Assembly: GCF_000239295.1 (NCBI RefSeq) | Contig: NZ_JH417807.1 | Span: 1 to 64,000, forward strand | Direction of reading: 5' to 3' | DNA from: Flavonifractor plautii ATCC 29863 | GTDB lineage: Bacteria > Bacillota > Clostridia > Oscillospirales > Oscillospiraceae | Length of the DNA: 64,000 bases | In this document: piece by piece, positions 35,229-43,344 of the stretch | How the letters are laid out: each line of letters begins with the position of its first letter | How positions within the stretch are numbered: the first letter of the stretch is position 1 | Notes under the pieces: generated by a model | Database searches by the model: none | Told to the model about the DNA's origin: nothing | Seen by the model: only the letters and a program-made list of their open reading frames with translations | Made by a program: the position numbers and the translations under genes

Positions 35229-36037
35229 CCAAACACCTCCCTGGCAATCTTCTCGATCTCCTTGCGGAATACCCGGCTGTCCTTCATGGATAGGTCCGCC
35301 AGCAGGTTGCCGGCCAGATACTGTCCCTCCAGCTCCGCCGAATGGGGCAGCGTGAAGGCCACTGTCCCAAGCGCCTGACTCATGTGATCCCCGGCCTGCT
35401 GGGGCTTTACATTGCTGGCGGTCTTGTACTGCTTGTCCGTATCCCATTTGGCATCCCGCAGGAGGGGAAGTTGGCTGGACAGGTAGCTGATGCTCTTGAG
35501 GTCGGCGTTGGCCAGCCGCAGGACGGAATCCGCCTCCATGAGCGCCACAGCGGAGAGGATGTCGTTGGCGATGTAACTGCCGCAGTCAATGACCACATAG
35601 GGGGCGATCTCCCGCAGGCAGTCAATGAGCTCCCGCGCCTGCACCTCGTTGTAAGGCGGGTAGGTGTACTCATTCTCTCCCTTGAGCATCCCCAGCACGG
35701 TGAGGTAACCCAGGCGTTTGTGGGTGACCAGGTTGTTCTTGACCAGATTCTCCGACACATGGGCGGCGGCCAATACGCTCCCGAGGGAACGCTCATACTC
35801 CAGATCTGCCGCCGGGCAGATACAGGGAAGCATTGGGGCTGTCATGTCGCAGAGAAGGAGGATCACATTCCGGTGCTTGTCGGCCAGATACTTGGCCAGC
35901 CGCACGGCCACGGTGGTCTTGCCGCTGCCGGGGCTGCCCCACACCGCCAGCACCCCGCCGCTCTGGTCCTCCTGCTCACAGGCGTCCTCCTGGCCACTTC
36001 CTCGGGAAAAAATACCCGCTTTCTTGAAGTTCAGCAT
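35222..36037 (-). CDS. tadZ: TadZ/CpaE-like ParA-family ATPase
   Basis: A 271-residue MinD/ParA-type protein with deviant Walker A WGSPGSGKTTVA (~33-44). VVIDCGSYIANDIL follows as the second nucleotide-binding region. In Tad systems this protein positions the pilus machine. Sits between cpaB and tadA with overlaps on both sides. Confidence 0.85.
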   Translation of the reverse strand: MLNFKKAGIFSRGSGQEDACEQEDQSGGVLAVWGSPGSGKTTVAVRLAKYLADKHRNVILLLCDMTAPMLPCICPAADLEYERSLGSVLAAAHVSENLVKNNLVTHKRLGYLTVLGMLKGENEYTYPPYNEVQARELIDCLREIAPYVVIDCGSYIANDILSAVALMEADSVLRLANADLKSISYLSSQLPLLRDAKWDTDKQYKTASNVKPQQAGDHMSQALGTVAFTLPHSAELEGQYLAGNLLADLSMKDSRVFRKEIEKIAREVFGC

Positions 36038-36882
36038 CAGGCCACCTCCTCGGGTTTCGCGGGCGCCTCCGTTTCTGCGGTTTCGCTGGAGTCAGCGGCG
36101 GGTTCGGACTCTGCGGGATTCTCCTGTGGTTTCTCCTCGGGGCCCGGCTCCGGGGGATACAATTCCAGAATGATCTCGTCTTGAGCGGTCAGGAACTTGT
36201 CGGCATTCTCCCGGTCGCCCCGGTAGACCAGCGCCAGATGGATGGTCCCCTCGGCCTCCAGCTCGGCCAACACTTTGGCCTGCTCGGGGGACACCAGCAG
36301 GGTGACAGTATCGGGCAGTTCCTTGTCATCCTCCTCGTCCACAGGCTCACCGGTGTTGGCGTCATAGCCGGAGGAGGCGGTAACACTGATGATCTCCACA
36401 TACTGCAGCTCAGCGGGGACAACGGTCTGGCCCTGCTGCTTGTAGTCCGGGGCGATCACCGACACAATGTCGCCGCTCTGCAGTTTGCCGGAGAGCCCCT
36501 CCGCAAAACTTTTGATGGACACGGAGATGGCCTGCTGGCTCCCGTCCAGGCTGTACAGGTAGGCGTTTTCCGCTGCTGGGGCGTCTGAGAGTTTGGAAGG
36601 GATGATATAGTCGCCCACAGCCAGATCCGCAGTAGCGTATTTACCCACGGCGCTCTCTTTCTGCCGCAGGACATCCTCTGGGAGATTATAGCCGCCCACC
36701 TCCACGGTCTGGACCATGCTCTCGGTGATCTCATCGCCGGCCCGGATGGGCTGGACTACCCGCACGATCTCAGCTTTCTGGCTGACGCTCTGGTTGAACA
36801 GCGGGGTCAGACCGAAGCAGATCAGCAGGGAGAGCAGGATGCAGATTACACCGACCACGGTGCGATTTTTCAAAAAACTCAT
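36037..36882 (-). CDS. cpaB: CpaB/RcpC-like pilus assembly protein
   Basis: A 281-residue protein with an N-terminal membrane helix (VVGVICILLSLLICFGL) and a SAF domain (VRVVQPIRAGDEITESMV, ~40-58), followed by a second CpaB domain. The C-terminal ~45 residues are an acidic Pro/Glu linker. In Gram-positive bacteria it probably links the platform to the cell wall. Confidence 0.85.
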   Translation of the reverse strand: MSFLKNRTVVGVICILLSLLICFGLTPLFNQSVSQKAEIVRVVQPIRAGDEITESMVQTVEVGGYNLPEDVLRQKESAVGKYATADLAVGDYIIPSKLSDAPAAENAYLYSLDGSQQAISVSIKSFAEGLSGKLQSGDIVSVIAPDYKQQGQTVVPAELQYVEIISVTASSGYDANTGEPVDEEDDKELPDTVTLLVSPEQAKVLAELEAEGTIHLALVYRGDRENADKFLTAQDEIILELYPPEPGPEEKPQENPAESEPAADSSETAETEAPAKPEEVA

Positions 36883-36929
36883 ACTGGCATTTCCTCCTTG
36901 ATTTCATGTTGGGTCGGAAAGTCCGGGCA

Positions 36930-37058
36930 TTACGCCCGGACCGATCTGGCCCTTCTGCTCCGCTTCAGCCGGCGCAGAAGAATGGCGGCCGCCGTCAGGG
37001 GCAGGGTCACGCCAACGATGGTGAGCACAGTCTTTCTCGTTACATGGAACTTCTTCAT
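36930..37058 (-). CDS. Small single-pass membrane protein, 42 aa
   Basis: An ATG with GGAGGTTG 7 nt upstream opens a 42-codon frame: basic start (MKKFHVTRKT), hydrophobic helix (VLTIVGVTLPLTAAAILL) and strongly basic end (RRLKRSRRARSVRA). It lies between the prepilin peptidase gene (6 nt away) and cpaB, so it is probably part of the Tad operon. No family is known to me. Likely an accessory membrane peptide; easily lost in annotation. Confidence 0.65.
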   Translation of the reverse strand: MKKFHVTRKTVLTIVGVTLPLTAAAILLRRLKRSRRARSVRA

Positions 37059-37063
37059 AGCAG

Positions 37064-37483
37064 TCAACCTCCAAAACAGTATAGTGCGGCAAAGCCGATG
37101 GATAAAAACGGTCCCAGCGGCAGCGCCGCCCGTGTCATTGCGGGTAGCGGATGATGAATGAATTTTTGAAATAGCATGGCGGCACAGAAATACAGCACCG
37201 CCAGCAGCAGACCCAGCGCCATCCCCCAGATCCCCCGCCAAAAGCCCAGCACGAAGCCGGCCGCAGCAGTGAGTTTGATGTCGCCGCCGCCCATGCACTC
37301 CGGCCGGATCAGGGCGGCAATCAGCAGGGGCAGAGCCGCCAGCACTCCAAAAAACTGGGCGGGGCTGAAGGAGATCAGCCCCGCCGCAGCGGTTAAAAGG
37401 CAGAGAAAATCAGGAATCGTGCGCTCACGGCAGTCCACCGCGGAGGCGGCAGTCAGTGCCGTGAGGAACAAGAGCGCCTGCAC
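37064..37483 (-). CDS. tadV: Type IV prepilin peptidase (TadV/CpaA-like, A24)
   Basis: A 139-residue polytopic membrane protease. Catalytic aspartates are seen in DCRERTIPD (~17-25) and CMGGGDIK (~63-70, the GxGD motif). It would cleave the leaders of the Flp-like subunit and the pseudopilins. The start is a GTG 4 nt past the pilin stop, which suggests re-initiation. Short version without the N-terminal methylase domain, as usual for Tad systems. Confidence 0.87.
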   Translation of the reverse strand: MQALLFLTALTAASAVDCRERTIPDFLCLLTAAAGLISFSPAQFFGVLAALPLLIAALIRPECMGGGDIKLTAAAGFVLGFWRGIWGMALGLLLAVLYFCAAMLFQKFIHHPLPAMTRAALPLGPFLSIGFAALYCFGG

Positions 37484-37489
37484 CGGGCA

Positions 37490-37753
37490 TCAGCCCTTGT
37501 AGTCAAACATTTCCTCCACGCGCTCGGTCACGGTGGGCAGGACGGTGTCCCCGAACAAAGTGTAGAGGCCAGCCAGGAGCAGGGCGCCCAGCACCACGGC
37601 AATCAGGATCTTGATGGCGGTGTCGATGTAGCCCTCGCCGCGAGTGTTGCAGAGAGGGGCGGAAAGGCGGGCACGGGCACAGGTCATGGCGCAGTGGGCC
37701 TTGCAGGTCATCGCCTTCACGGTGTTGGACATCTTGTTGAACATCTTCTTCAT
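37490..37753 (-). CDS. Flp-like pilin subunit (DUF6133-like)
   Basis: An 87-residue protein. A basic, Cys-containing leader of ~39 residues ends at RG, followed by EGYIDTAIKILIAVVLGALL, a hydrophobic pilin helix, and a short tail. Cleavage after Gly39 would leave a ~48-residue Flp-size pilin. The RGEGYID signal recurs in the DUF4320 pseudopilin. I associate it with DUF6133. It is the probable major subunit of the Tad pilus carried by the element. Confidence 0.8.
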   Translation of the reverse strand: MKKMFNKMSNTVKAMTCKAHCAMTCARARLSAPLCNTRGEGYIDTAIKILIAVVLGALLLAGLYTLFGDTVLPTVTERVEEMFDYKG

Positions 37754-37805
37754 AGAGAGTTCCTCCTCAAAATTTTAGATTGTTGATTGTTGTGTGGTCA
37801 GTGGG

Positions 37806-38201
37806 TCACATACCCATCTTCTGAGCCTGCTGTGCCGTGGGGTCCGGCGCGGACTGGGGAGAGCGGTTCATCCCCTGCGTCAGTGCCTGCTGGTAGGCGG
37901 TCACGACAGCCGATTCCAGTTCGGCGCGTGCCTCCCGTGTGTACGGAAAACAGATGTCCTTGATTTCACCCTTGCTGTTGATCTGGCCGGGCATGGATAC
38001 AAACAGCCCATTGCTGCCCTCCATGAGCTTGACGCCCCGGACGGCAAAACAGCCGTTGATGTTCAGCGATGCGGTGGCCCGGCAGGGACCGTCAAACTGG
38101 ATAGAGTGGATACGGACATCATACTGCATGGGAAGGACAGGAGTATCCTGCTGGGAAACCTCTCCCTGGTGGTTTTCACTTGTGGTCTGCGCTTTTGCCA
38201 T
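37806..38201 (-). CDS. spoVG: SpoVG-family protein
   Basis: A 131-residue protein. YDVRIHSIQFDGPCRATASL (~27-46), INGCFAVRGVKLMEG and GLFVSMPG are the SpoVG signature, a small nucleic-acid-binding regulator. Compared with chromosomal SpoVG it has a ~25-residue N-terminal extension and a Gln/Pro-rich C-terminal extension ending QAQKMGM, the cargo-type tail. Chromosomal SpoVG proteins do not usually end this way. It may regulate element genes or act on transferred DNA/RNA. Confidence 0.85.
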   Translation of the reverse strand: MAKAQTTSENHQGEVSQQDTPVLPMQYDVRIHSIQFDGPCRATASLNINGCFAVRGVKLMEGSNGLFVSMPGQINSKGEIKDICFPYTREARAELESAVVTAYQQALTQGMNRSPQSAPDPTAQQAQKMGM

Positions 38202-38256
38202 GGTGTGTTCCTCCTTTTTATGAATATAAAAAATAAGTGGCTTTTCCGCTCTTGGG

Positions 38257-38808
38257 TCACAGGGTCATGGTCATGCCTGATTCCTGCTCCGGGGTTTTCA
38301 GTTGGACGGGGACGATAGCTGTGCGGTCCACATAGTAGAACTCGCTGCCGGAATCGTCGTAGAGTTCGACAAGGTCTGAGATGGCCAGCGGCTGTCCGTC
38401 GCTGCCCAGGGACCTGCGACAGAATGCCTCCCAAATCCCATCCAGACTGTTGGTGCTGACAGTGCCGTCAAACACTGCCTGGTAACGGGTAAGGTCAGGT
38501 CCGCCATATTCACCACTCATGCGGTCCAGCCCAATGAAGCGCATGGCGGCGGGAGCTGAGGGGCCGAGCTGCCAGATACGGCAGGATTTCAGGGCTGGCC
38601 CGTTGTCTGCTGCCTTCTGGTATCCACCGCTGGAGAGACGGTCATAGATGCCGTCCTCCCACCGGACAGCCAGCCCCTTCCTTGCCAGCCAGTCCTCCAA
38701 CTCCTCACGGCGGAACATGGAGTCCGCCACCACTCCTTGTTCTGTCCTATAGCCCACTGGATTCCCATAGTAGAGCAGACATCGATTTTTCATTTCCACA
38801 CTTCGCAT
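38257..38808 (-). CDS. YodL-like-domain ICE protein
   Basis: A 183-residue soluble protein. Residues ~105-175 (TRYQAVFDGTVSTNSLDGIW, then LAISDLVELYDDSGSEFYYV) match the YodL-type fold found in many Clostridia ICE proteins, function unknown. ATG at 38808 has AAAGGAGA 11 nt upstream; the open frame extends 70 codons further without a start signal and overlaps the next gene. It ends ESGMTMTL, with the shared tail. Confidence 0.72.
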   Translation of the reverse strand: MRSVEMKNRCLLYYGNPVGYRTEQGVVADSMFRREELEDWLARKGLAVRWEDGIYDRLSSGGYQKAADNGPALKSCRIWQLGPSAPAAMRFIGLDRMSGEYGGPDLTRYQAVFDGTVSTNSLDGIWEAFCRRSLGSDGQPLAISDLVELYDDSGSEFYYVDRTAIVPVQLKTPEQESGMTMTL

Positions 38809-38831
38809 GGCGGCATATCTCCTTTCTGCGG

Positions 38832-39563
38832 TTAAGTCATTTCCATCCCTCCCATGCCTGCGTTCTGCCCTTGAAGCTCCTCCAGCTTTTCTCTGGCCCA
38901 GCCGGGGAGGAATTCCTCTTTCAGAACGCCGGTGAAGTCTGTGCGGTTCCATCTGGTCTGCTCTCCATCGCCCAGGCAGGTACAGCGGATAGACCGGACG
39001 ACAGCGTGGGGGCTGCATCCAAAGCCGTCATGGGCCAGCCAGAGCTGGTTCTGGGGCGTCCAGCAGGACTCCTTGAGGGTGTCTGGACTGAGCACCAACA
39101 CCCGGCCCTCATAGTCCAGAGATTCATAGGAGTTGGGTTCGCAGTGCTCCGGCCCAAATAGTTCCAGCTTGCCGTATGCCTCCCTCACTTGACTGATAAA
39201 TGCGTCCAGATACGCCAGGGCGGTGTCCACTTCAAAATAACGGTTATGGGCATCATCGGGTGGGACATAGGTTTTCTTTTGCCATTCTTGGTTTTCCGCG
39301 CTGAGCTGCTCCTTGTAAGGCCCCAGCCTTTCCATCGTGTTGGCCAGGACGAAATTGGTCCGCTTGAAGCCCCACCGTTTCAGCACCATTTGGGATGCTT
39401 CCGGCTTTAATGCGCTGCGGCCGTCGCCATAGACGCGGATGACGGCTTCGATGTCCCGCGCACAGGATACATTGGCGTGGAAACTTGCATCCCAGAGCGC
39501 AGCTTCCCCAAGTCTGTGGGCCTCTGACTGTGAGCCGGGATAGAGGTAGATATCCTGTTCCAT
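38832..39563 (-). CDS. DUF3849-like ICE protein
   Basis: A 243-residue soluble protein. The N-terminal two thirds (ASFHANVSCARDIEAVI, RTNFVLANTMERLG, FISQVREAYGKLEL) match the DUF3849 pattern. The C-terminal part (DGEQTRWNRTDFTGVLKEEF) is a second domain known from multidomain ICE proteins. Function unknown in both cases. It ends AGMGGMEMT, the shared tail with one extra residue. Confidence 0.72.
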   Translation of the reverse strand: MEQDIYLYPGSQSEAHRLGEAALWDASFHANVSCARDIEAVIRVYGDGRSALKPEASQMVLKRWGFKRTNFVLANTMERLGPYKEQLSAENQEWQKKTYVPPDDAHNRYFEVDTALAYLDAFISQVREAYGKLELFGPEHCEPNSYESLDYEGRVLVLSPDTLKESCWTPQNQLWLAHDGFGCSPHAVVRSIRCTCLGDGEQTRWNRTDFTGVLKEEFLPGWAREKLEELQGQNAGMGGMEMT

Positions 39564-39573
39564 CTTGCCTCCT

Positions 39574-39993
39574 TTACGGCAGGCGCCATTTGCCCGCTGG
39601 GGGGATCGTCAGCGGGCTGATGCCCAGCTCATTGAGCAGGCAGCAAAGCTCCACCGAAAGCTCCCGCAGTTCCTCCGTTGAGGGGACGATGATGAGCGCT
39701 CCATCCGCGGCCAGAACCGCGACTTCTTCTCCCACGGGGATAGATGCCTCGGATAACAGTGCGGCGGGCAGATTGAGTTCCATACCGCTGCTGGTGTATC
39801 CGGTACACTCAGCGTCGTCACAGGTTCTGGTCACCAGGAGGCTGTTTGCGTCACAGTCGCAGATGTACTGGTTCGCTGGGGTGGTGATGGGAACTTCTTC
39901 CCCCGGCTCATAGCCCATTCCGCGCATGAAAAATGCAGGCAGGGTCAGAGACCCGTCTACACCGACCCGAACCGTTGTATGGATCTTACTCAT
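39574..39993 (-). CDS. AbrB/MazE-like domain protein
   Basis: A 139-residue protein with two swapped-hairpin AbrB-like units (TTVRVGVDGSLTLPAFFMRG and SGMELNLPAALLSEASIPVG). ATG at 39993 has GGAGG 9 nt upstream. Its start lies 8 nt inside the end of the related 180-residue gene, so the pair is coupled. Probably DNA-binding transition-state-type regulators; no toxin partner is adjacent. No cargo tail. Confidence 0.72.
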   Translation of the reverse strand: MSKIHTTVRVGVDGSLTLPAFFMRGMGYEPGEEVPITTPANQYICDCDANSLLVTRTCDDAECTGYTSSGMELNLPAALLSEASIPVGEEVAVLAADGALIIVPSTEELRELSVELCCLLNELGISPLTIPPAGKWRLP

Positions 39994-40528
39994 CGCCGTG
40001 TTCCTCCTGCCCATTGCATGCGGTGCGTTCTCCGTAGATGAGATTCCCCACCATCAGCTGTTCCTCCAGCTCGCCCAGGCAGATTCCGGCTTCACCCAGC
40101 ATCTCCAGCAGGTAGGGAGGCACATCCCGCAGGTCATGGTCATATCCGGCCTCGGCAATGGTGACGGTCTTTTCTTCGTCATCCACATAGACACAGAGCT
40201 TGGCCCCGGCAGGGATGCCGGCTTCTTCCCGCAGGTAGTCTGGCAGTTCCAGCATACCGTCCTCCAGATCATCGAATGGGCAGCCATCCTCGCAGTCATC
40301 ACAGGTGCCACAGACTCTGGCCAGATGGACGGTGAGCTCCGTGGCCAGCCGGTGCAGGGCATCCATCGCCTGGATCAGTTCCATGGTGGTCATTTGCTTT
40401 TTCAGAACGACCACCGCGCTGTCCAGCGTGTGGATCTCGACCTTTTCTCCGCCCTCAAAGCCACTGATCTTGAACGTTCCGCCGGGAATCAAAAGAGTAC
40501 CATTGTTTATCTGTTTGTTGAATTTCAT
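39986..40528 (-). CDS. AbrB-like protein with Cys cluster
   Basis: A 180-residue protein with an AbrB-like N-terminal hairpin (NGTLLIPGGTFKISGFEGGE) and a second at ~90-125 (DGMLELPDYLREEAGIPAGA). Between them is CGTCDDCEDGC, a probable metal-binding cluster. Paired with the next AbrB-like gene by an 8-nt overlap. Likely a regulator; the ligand is unknown. Confidence 0.72.
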   Translation of the reverse strand: MKFNKQINNGTLLIPGGTFKISGFEGGEKVEIHTLDSAVVVLKKQMTTMELIQAMDALHRLATELTVHLARVCGTCDDCEDGCPFDDLEDGMLELPDYLREEAGIPAGAKLCVYVDDEEKTVTIAEAGYDHDLRDVPPYLLEMLGEAGICLGELEEQLMVGNLIYGERTACNGQEEHGDE

Positions 40529-40541
40529 CTTCTTCTCCTTA

Positions 40542-40982
40542 TTACATTGAAATTGTAGAACGGGCTGGATTGGATGCTCCCGGCCATTCCTGTCCTTGTT
40601 GGGCAGCCAGCCCGTCCCGGAAGGCTGTCAGATCTTCTCCTGTCGGCGTATAGCGCCTTGCTTCAAGGGCGGCCATCAGCGCATAGGTCTGGCCAACCTC
40701 GGACAGCAGTGCCCGAAGATCGTCCGCAACCATATCCGTCCCCATCCGGCGGAGCTGCGCGGTAAAGGTGATTCGGTAATGCGGCTGGCCGGGGATGCTG
40801 TCGATCCGCATATCCATTCCCAAGTTGGAATCGTGTTGCGGGCGGATATAGACCTGACCCACTACGCTGGGGCAGACCTGAAGGCGGCCCTGACTCATTT
40901 CCTCAATCAGCTGAGCCGCCTGCTGGAGCTTTTCCAGTTCAGAGAGCTGTTCATCCAATTGCCTCACCCCCGTTCCAGTCAA
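40542..40982 (-). CDS. Hypothetical ICE cargo protein, up to 146 aa
   Basis: A soluble protein with a coiled N-terminus (LDEQLSELEKLQQAAQLIEE) and a beta-rich middle (YRITFTAQLRRMGTDMV). The start is uncertain: the long frame begins at a TTG inside the methylase gene (32-nt overlap), with in-frame GTG and TTG alternatives a few codons in. No family recognised. It ends ARSTISM, an exact match to the shared tail. Confidence 0.65.
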   Translation of the reverse strand: MTGTGVRQLDEQLSELEKLQQAAQLIEEMSQGRLQVCPSVVGQVYIRPQHDSNLGMDMRIDSIPGQPHYRITFTAQLRRMGTDMVADDLRALLSEVGQTYALMAALEARRYTPTGEDLTAFRDGLAAQQGQEWPGASNPARSTISM

Positions 40983-41787
40983 ACAGCGTCATTTGAGAGG
41001 GAACCGCCCGGCTCCGCTCCCGCAGGTCATAGTTGGCGATAAGCAGTTCCGGGAACTGAGCCCCATTGTCGTACCTCTGCTTGATGTTGTTGATACGGGT
41101 GGTTTCCATGAGGTAGATGCCTGGCCTGTCGTACAGCCCGCGGACAAAGGCGTCGTCGTTGTAGGAGAGCAGGAATTTGCCCTCGATCCGCATCAGGGCG
41201 TCCCGCAGGCGGATGTGGTCGGCTTCGGTGAAACCGTCTTCACCAATGTTCTGGTAATACCCCTCGGTGGCATGGTAGGGCGGGTCGAGATAGAAAAAGC
41301 TCACTGGCCGGTCATATTGACGGAGCAGTTTTTCAAAGTCCTTGTTCTCAATAACCACCTTGGCAAGCCTCCGGTGGGCCTGCTCAATGAGCGGAAAGTT
41401 GCTCCGCATATCGTGGGGCTGGCTGCCAAAACTGGTCAGCCCGGAGGCGTAGCTGTAGCGGATGAGCTGATAGAACCATGCCGCCCGTTGGACATCGCTG
41501 GCGGGGCTGTCCCGCGCCAAGGCGGAGCGGATGCGGTCAAAGTCCTCCCGTGCGTTGAGTACATACCGCAGAGCCTCCATCAGCTCCTCCGGTTTGTCCC
41601 GCACACAGCGGTACAGGTTGACCAACAGGCCGTTGAAGTCATTGTAGACCTCAAAGTCGTTGCCGGGAGGCTTGTGGAACAGTACCCAGCCCCCGCCGCC
41701 GAACACCTCAATGTACCGCTCATAGTAGAGGGGGAACAGCCGGACGATCAACTCCCGCAGGGCCTTCTTGCCTCCAATCCAGGACAT
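40951..41787 (-). CDS. DNA adenine methyltransferase (Dam/D12 class)
   Basis: A 278-residue N6-adenine methylase. The AdoMet motif is YIEVFGGGGWVLF (~25-37) and the catalytic motif DPPY (~175-178, in FYLDPPYHATEG). The N-terminal WIGGKK is family-typical. With no restriction enzyme nearby it is probably an orphan methylase that protects or marks the element, as for the C5 enzyme at 21-23 kb. It overlaps the following cargo gene and starts 8 nt after the small HTH gene. Confidence 0.92.
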   Translation of the reverse strand: MSWIGGKKALRELIVRLFPLYYERYIEVFGGGGWVLFHKPPGNDFEVYNDFNGLLVNLYRCVRDKPEELMEALRYVLNAREDFDRIRSALARDSPASDVQRAAWFYQLIRYSYASGLTSFGSQPHDMRSNFPLIEQAHRRLAKVVIENKDFEKLLRQYDRPVSFFYLDPPYHATEGYYQNIGEDGFTEADHIRLRDALMRIEGKFLLSYNDDAFVRGLYDRPGIYLMETTRINNIKQRYDNGAQFPELLIANYDLRERSRAVPSQMTLFDWNGGEAIG

Positions 41788-41795
41788 GAAACTGT

Positions 41796-42128
41796 TCAGG
41801 GCGTATCACCCCCATCCAGCGGCAGGCGGGTCTGTGCGGTATCCTCTCGCTCCAGAGTCCGATCCAGTCCCCGGATGGCGGCCGCGATTCCGCTGATCCG
41901 CCTGGTCAGATGGGCGATGGTGGCCCGCACCTCCTGGTCCGTGGCGGCATAGAAGTATCCACTCCCGTTGCTGGCGATGGGGACGCCATCCCGCCGCAGG
42001 GCATTGACCATGTGTCGAACCTGAATCCCTTTGATGCCGAAGGTCAGTTCCAACTCCCGGCTGGTGGCGGCGTTGAGAGCTCCCATGTGGTACTGCTCCA
42101 GATATTCCGCCAGCCGTTCTTTCTCCAT
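41796..42128 (-). CDS. Winged-helix DNA-binding protein
   Basis: A 110-residue protein. The segment TSRELELTFGIKGIQVRHMV (~22-41) followed by LRRDGVPIASNGSGYFYA is a winged-helix fold, as in phage and ICE replication or regulator proteins. A coiled C-terminal tail follows. ATG with GGAGG upstream. A very strong terminator-like hairpin ends 40 nt before the start. Confidence 0.75.
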   Translation of the reverse strand: MEKERLAEYLEQYHMGALNAATSRELELTFGIKGIQVRHMVNALRRDGVPIASNGSGYFYAATDQEVRATIAHLTRRISGIAAAIRGLDRTLEREDTAQTRLPLDGGDTP

Positions 42129-42168
42129 GAATGCCTCCTTTCCGGGCCTGTTTTCCGAAAAAGGGCAT

Positions 42169-42210
42169 AAAAAAGAAGGGGCCGTTTTCCCCTTTCGGAA
42201 AACGGCCCCT
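42169..42210 (-). terminator. Strong terminator before the winged-helix/methylase genes
   Basis: A perfect 14-bp stem (42177-42190 with 42197-42210) and 6-nt loop is followed on the minus strand by TTCTTTTTTA. It separates the ArdA-like group from the winged-helix gene; only 40 nt lie between it and the next start codon. Confidence 0.85.
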
Positions 42211-42303
42211 GTGTCATATTCTATATCCTGTTTTTACTTCATCGAATCACCCCCAGCTCCCGCAGCGGACAGATGCGGTTTTTGTGACTTGGCAATAGAT
42301 CGG

Positions 42304-43341
42304 CTATATTGACAGAGCGGGACTGTGGTGCTCAGGCTGGCTATACTCATACCGGCGCTCTCCACCGTTCCAGGCTACATAGCCGTGGTCGGTGGTCGAG
42401 AGGCCATATTGACCCATATTGGCCTCTGCGTAGGCAGCCCCGTCAAAGGCGTCTGTTATCAGTCTGCTGGGCGGGATCACGCCGTTTTGGACCGCAAGTT
42501 CCCGCCCGTATGCGGCCAAGTCCATGCCGCGGGGGAAGAACTCATAGTGCTGGAGATTCTGGGCGAGATCCAGAGCCAAATCCAGCCGGTGGCAGTCCTC
42601 CAGCTCCAGCACCGCCTGCCATTTGTCCAACCAGTGGGGTGCCCCCTGACCCTGTTCCGCCCAAACATAACCGAAGTCAATGGCATGGCGAACCAGTTCG
42701 CTGGCTGAGTCGTACTGGTCGAGAATACCCGTCAGCTGGGGCAGGCAGCAGTCCACCTCCAGTGCGATGCACTCGCTGAGGCTCTCTGCCTGTAGCGAGT
42801 CCAGCCCCAGCAGGAGTTCGTCCGGATGGTTTGAGTCGATATACTCGCCGGAATCCGGGAAGCCAACCCAAATCCCCTCCATATTGCTCCGGCTGGCCAG
42901 TTTAACTCGTATGGCATAGTCACCGGCGACCGGCTGGAGGGTGGGATCTTCCTCTACGAAGGGATCTGCCAGTTTGATGTTCCGCACATAGTGACCGTTA
43001 CAAAAGGCTCCATTCTGCGACTGGTGGTAGGCGGCCCCCAAATGCTCCGCATTCAGGAATGGACGGGCGGCATCCGAGGAACACTCTATGCTCTCCATGA
43101 CAAATTTTCCAAGCGCGGCCTCGTCTCCCGCGCCATAGAAGAGGTCGTAACAGTCCAGTTGGGACGCAATCCGCATCACATGGCCGATCTCTTGGGGCTT
43201 CTCCAACTCCATCGCCCCTTGGAACAGGATCTTTTCTTTCTCTGTCATATTGGAAAAGCGCCGCTCCAGCCAGTCATGCTCCGATTTTGTAACATAGAAG
43301 CCGTCCAGCTTGTCAAAGAGGGCGGCGTTTTGATCTGACAT
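42304..43341 (-). CDS. ArdA-like antirestriction-type protein
   Basis: A 345-residue acidic soluble protein. The N-terminal part (MTEKEKILFQGAMELEKPQE then LDCYDLFYGAGDEAALGKF) and a C-terminal repeat (LDLAQNLQHYEFFPRGMDLAAYGRE, seen here in two pieces) follow the ArdA pattern of acidic, DNA-mimic antirestriction proteins, apparently duplicated. No catalytic motif. It starts 3 nt downstream of the next ArdA-like gene's stop region. It ends HHSPALSI, a weak version of the shared tail. Confidence 0.7.
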   Translation of the reverse strand: MSDQNAALFDKLDGFYVTKSEHDWLERRFSNMTEKEKILFQGAMELEKPQEIGHVMRIASQLDCYDLFYGAGDEAALGKFVMESIECSSDAARPFLNAEHLGAAYHQSQNGAFCNGHYVRNIKLADPFVEEDPTLQPVAGDYAIRVKLASRSNMEGIWVGFPDSGEYIDSNHPDELLLGLDSLQAESLSECIALEVDCCLPQLTGILDQYDSASELVRHAIDFGYVWAEQGQGAPHWLDKWQAVLELEDCHRLDLALDLAQNLQHYEFFPRGMDLAAYGRELAVQNGVIPPSRLITDAFDGAAYAEANMGQYGLSTTDHGYVAWNGGERRYEYSQPEHHSPALSI

Positions 43342-43344
43342 CGC

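Noticed and set aside
39574-40528. Toxin-antitoxin pair (AbrB/MazE-like antitoxins)
   Set aside because: Both genes look like AbrB-type proteins; no toxin-like partner (PIN, MazF, RelE type) is adjacent.
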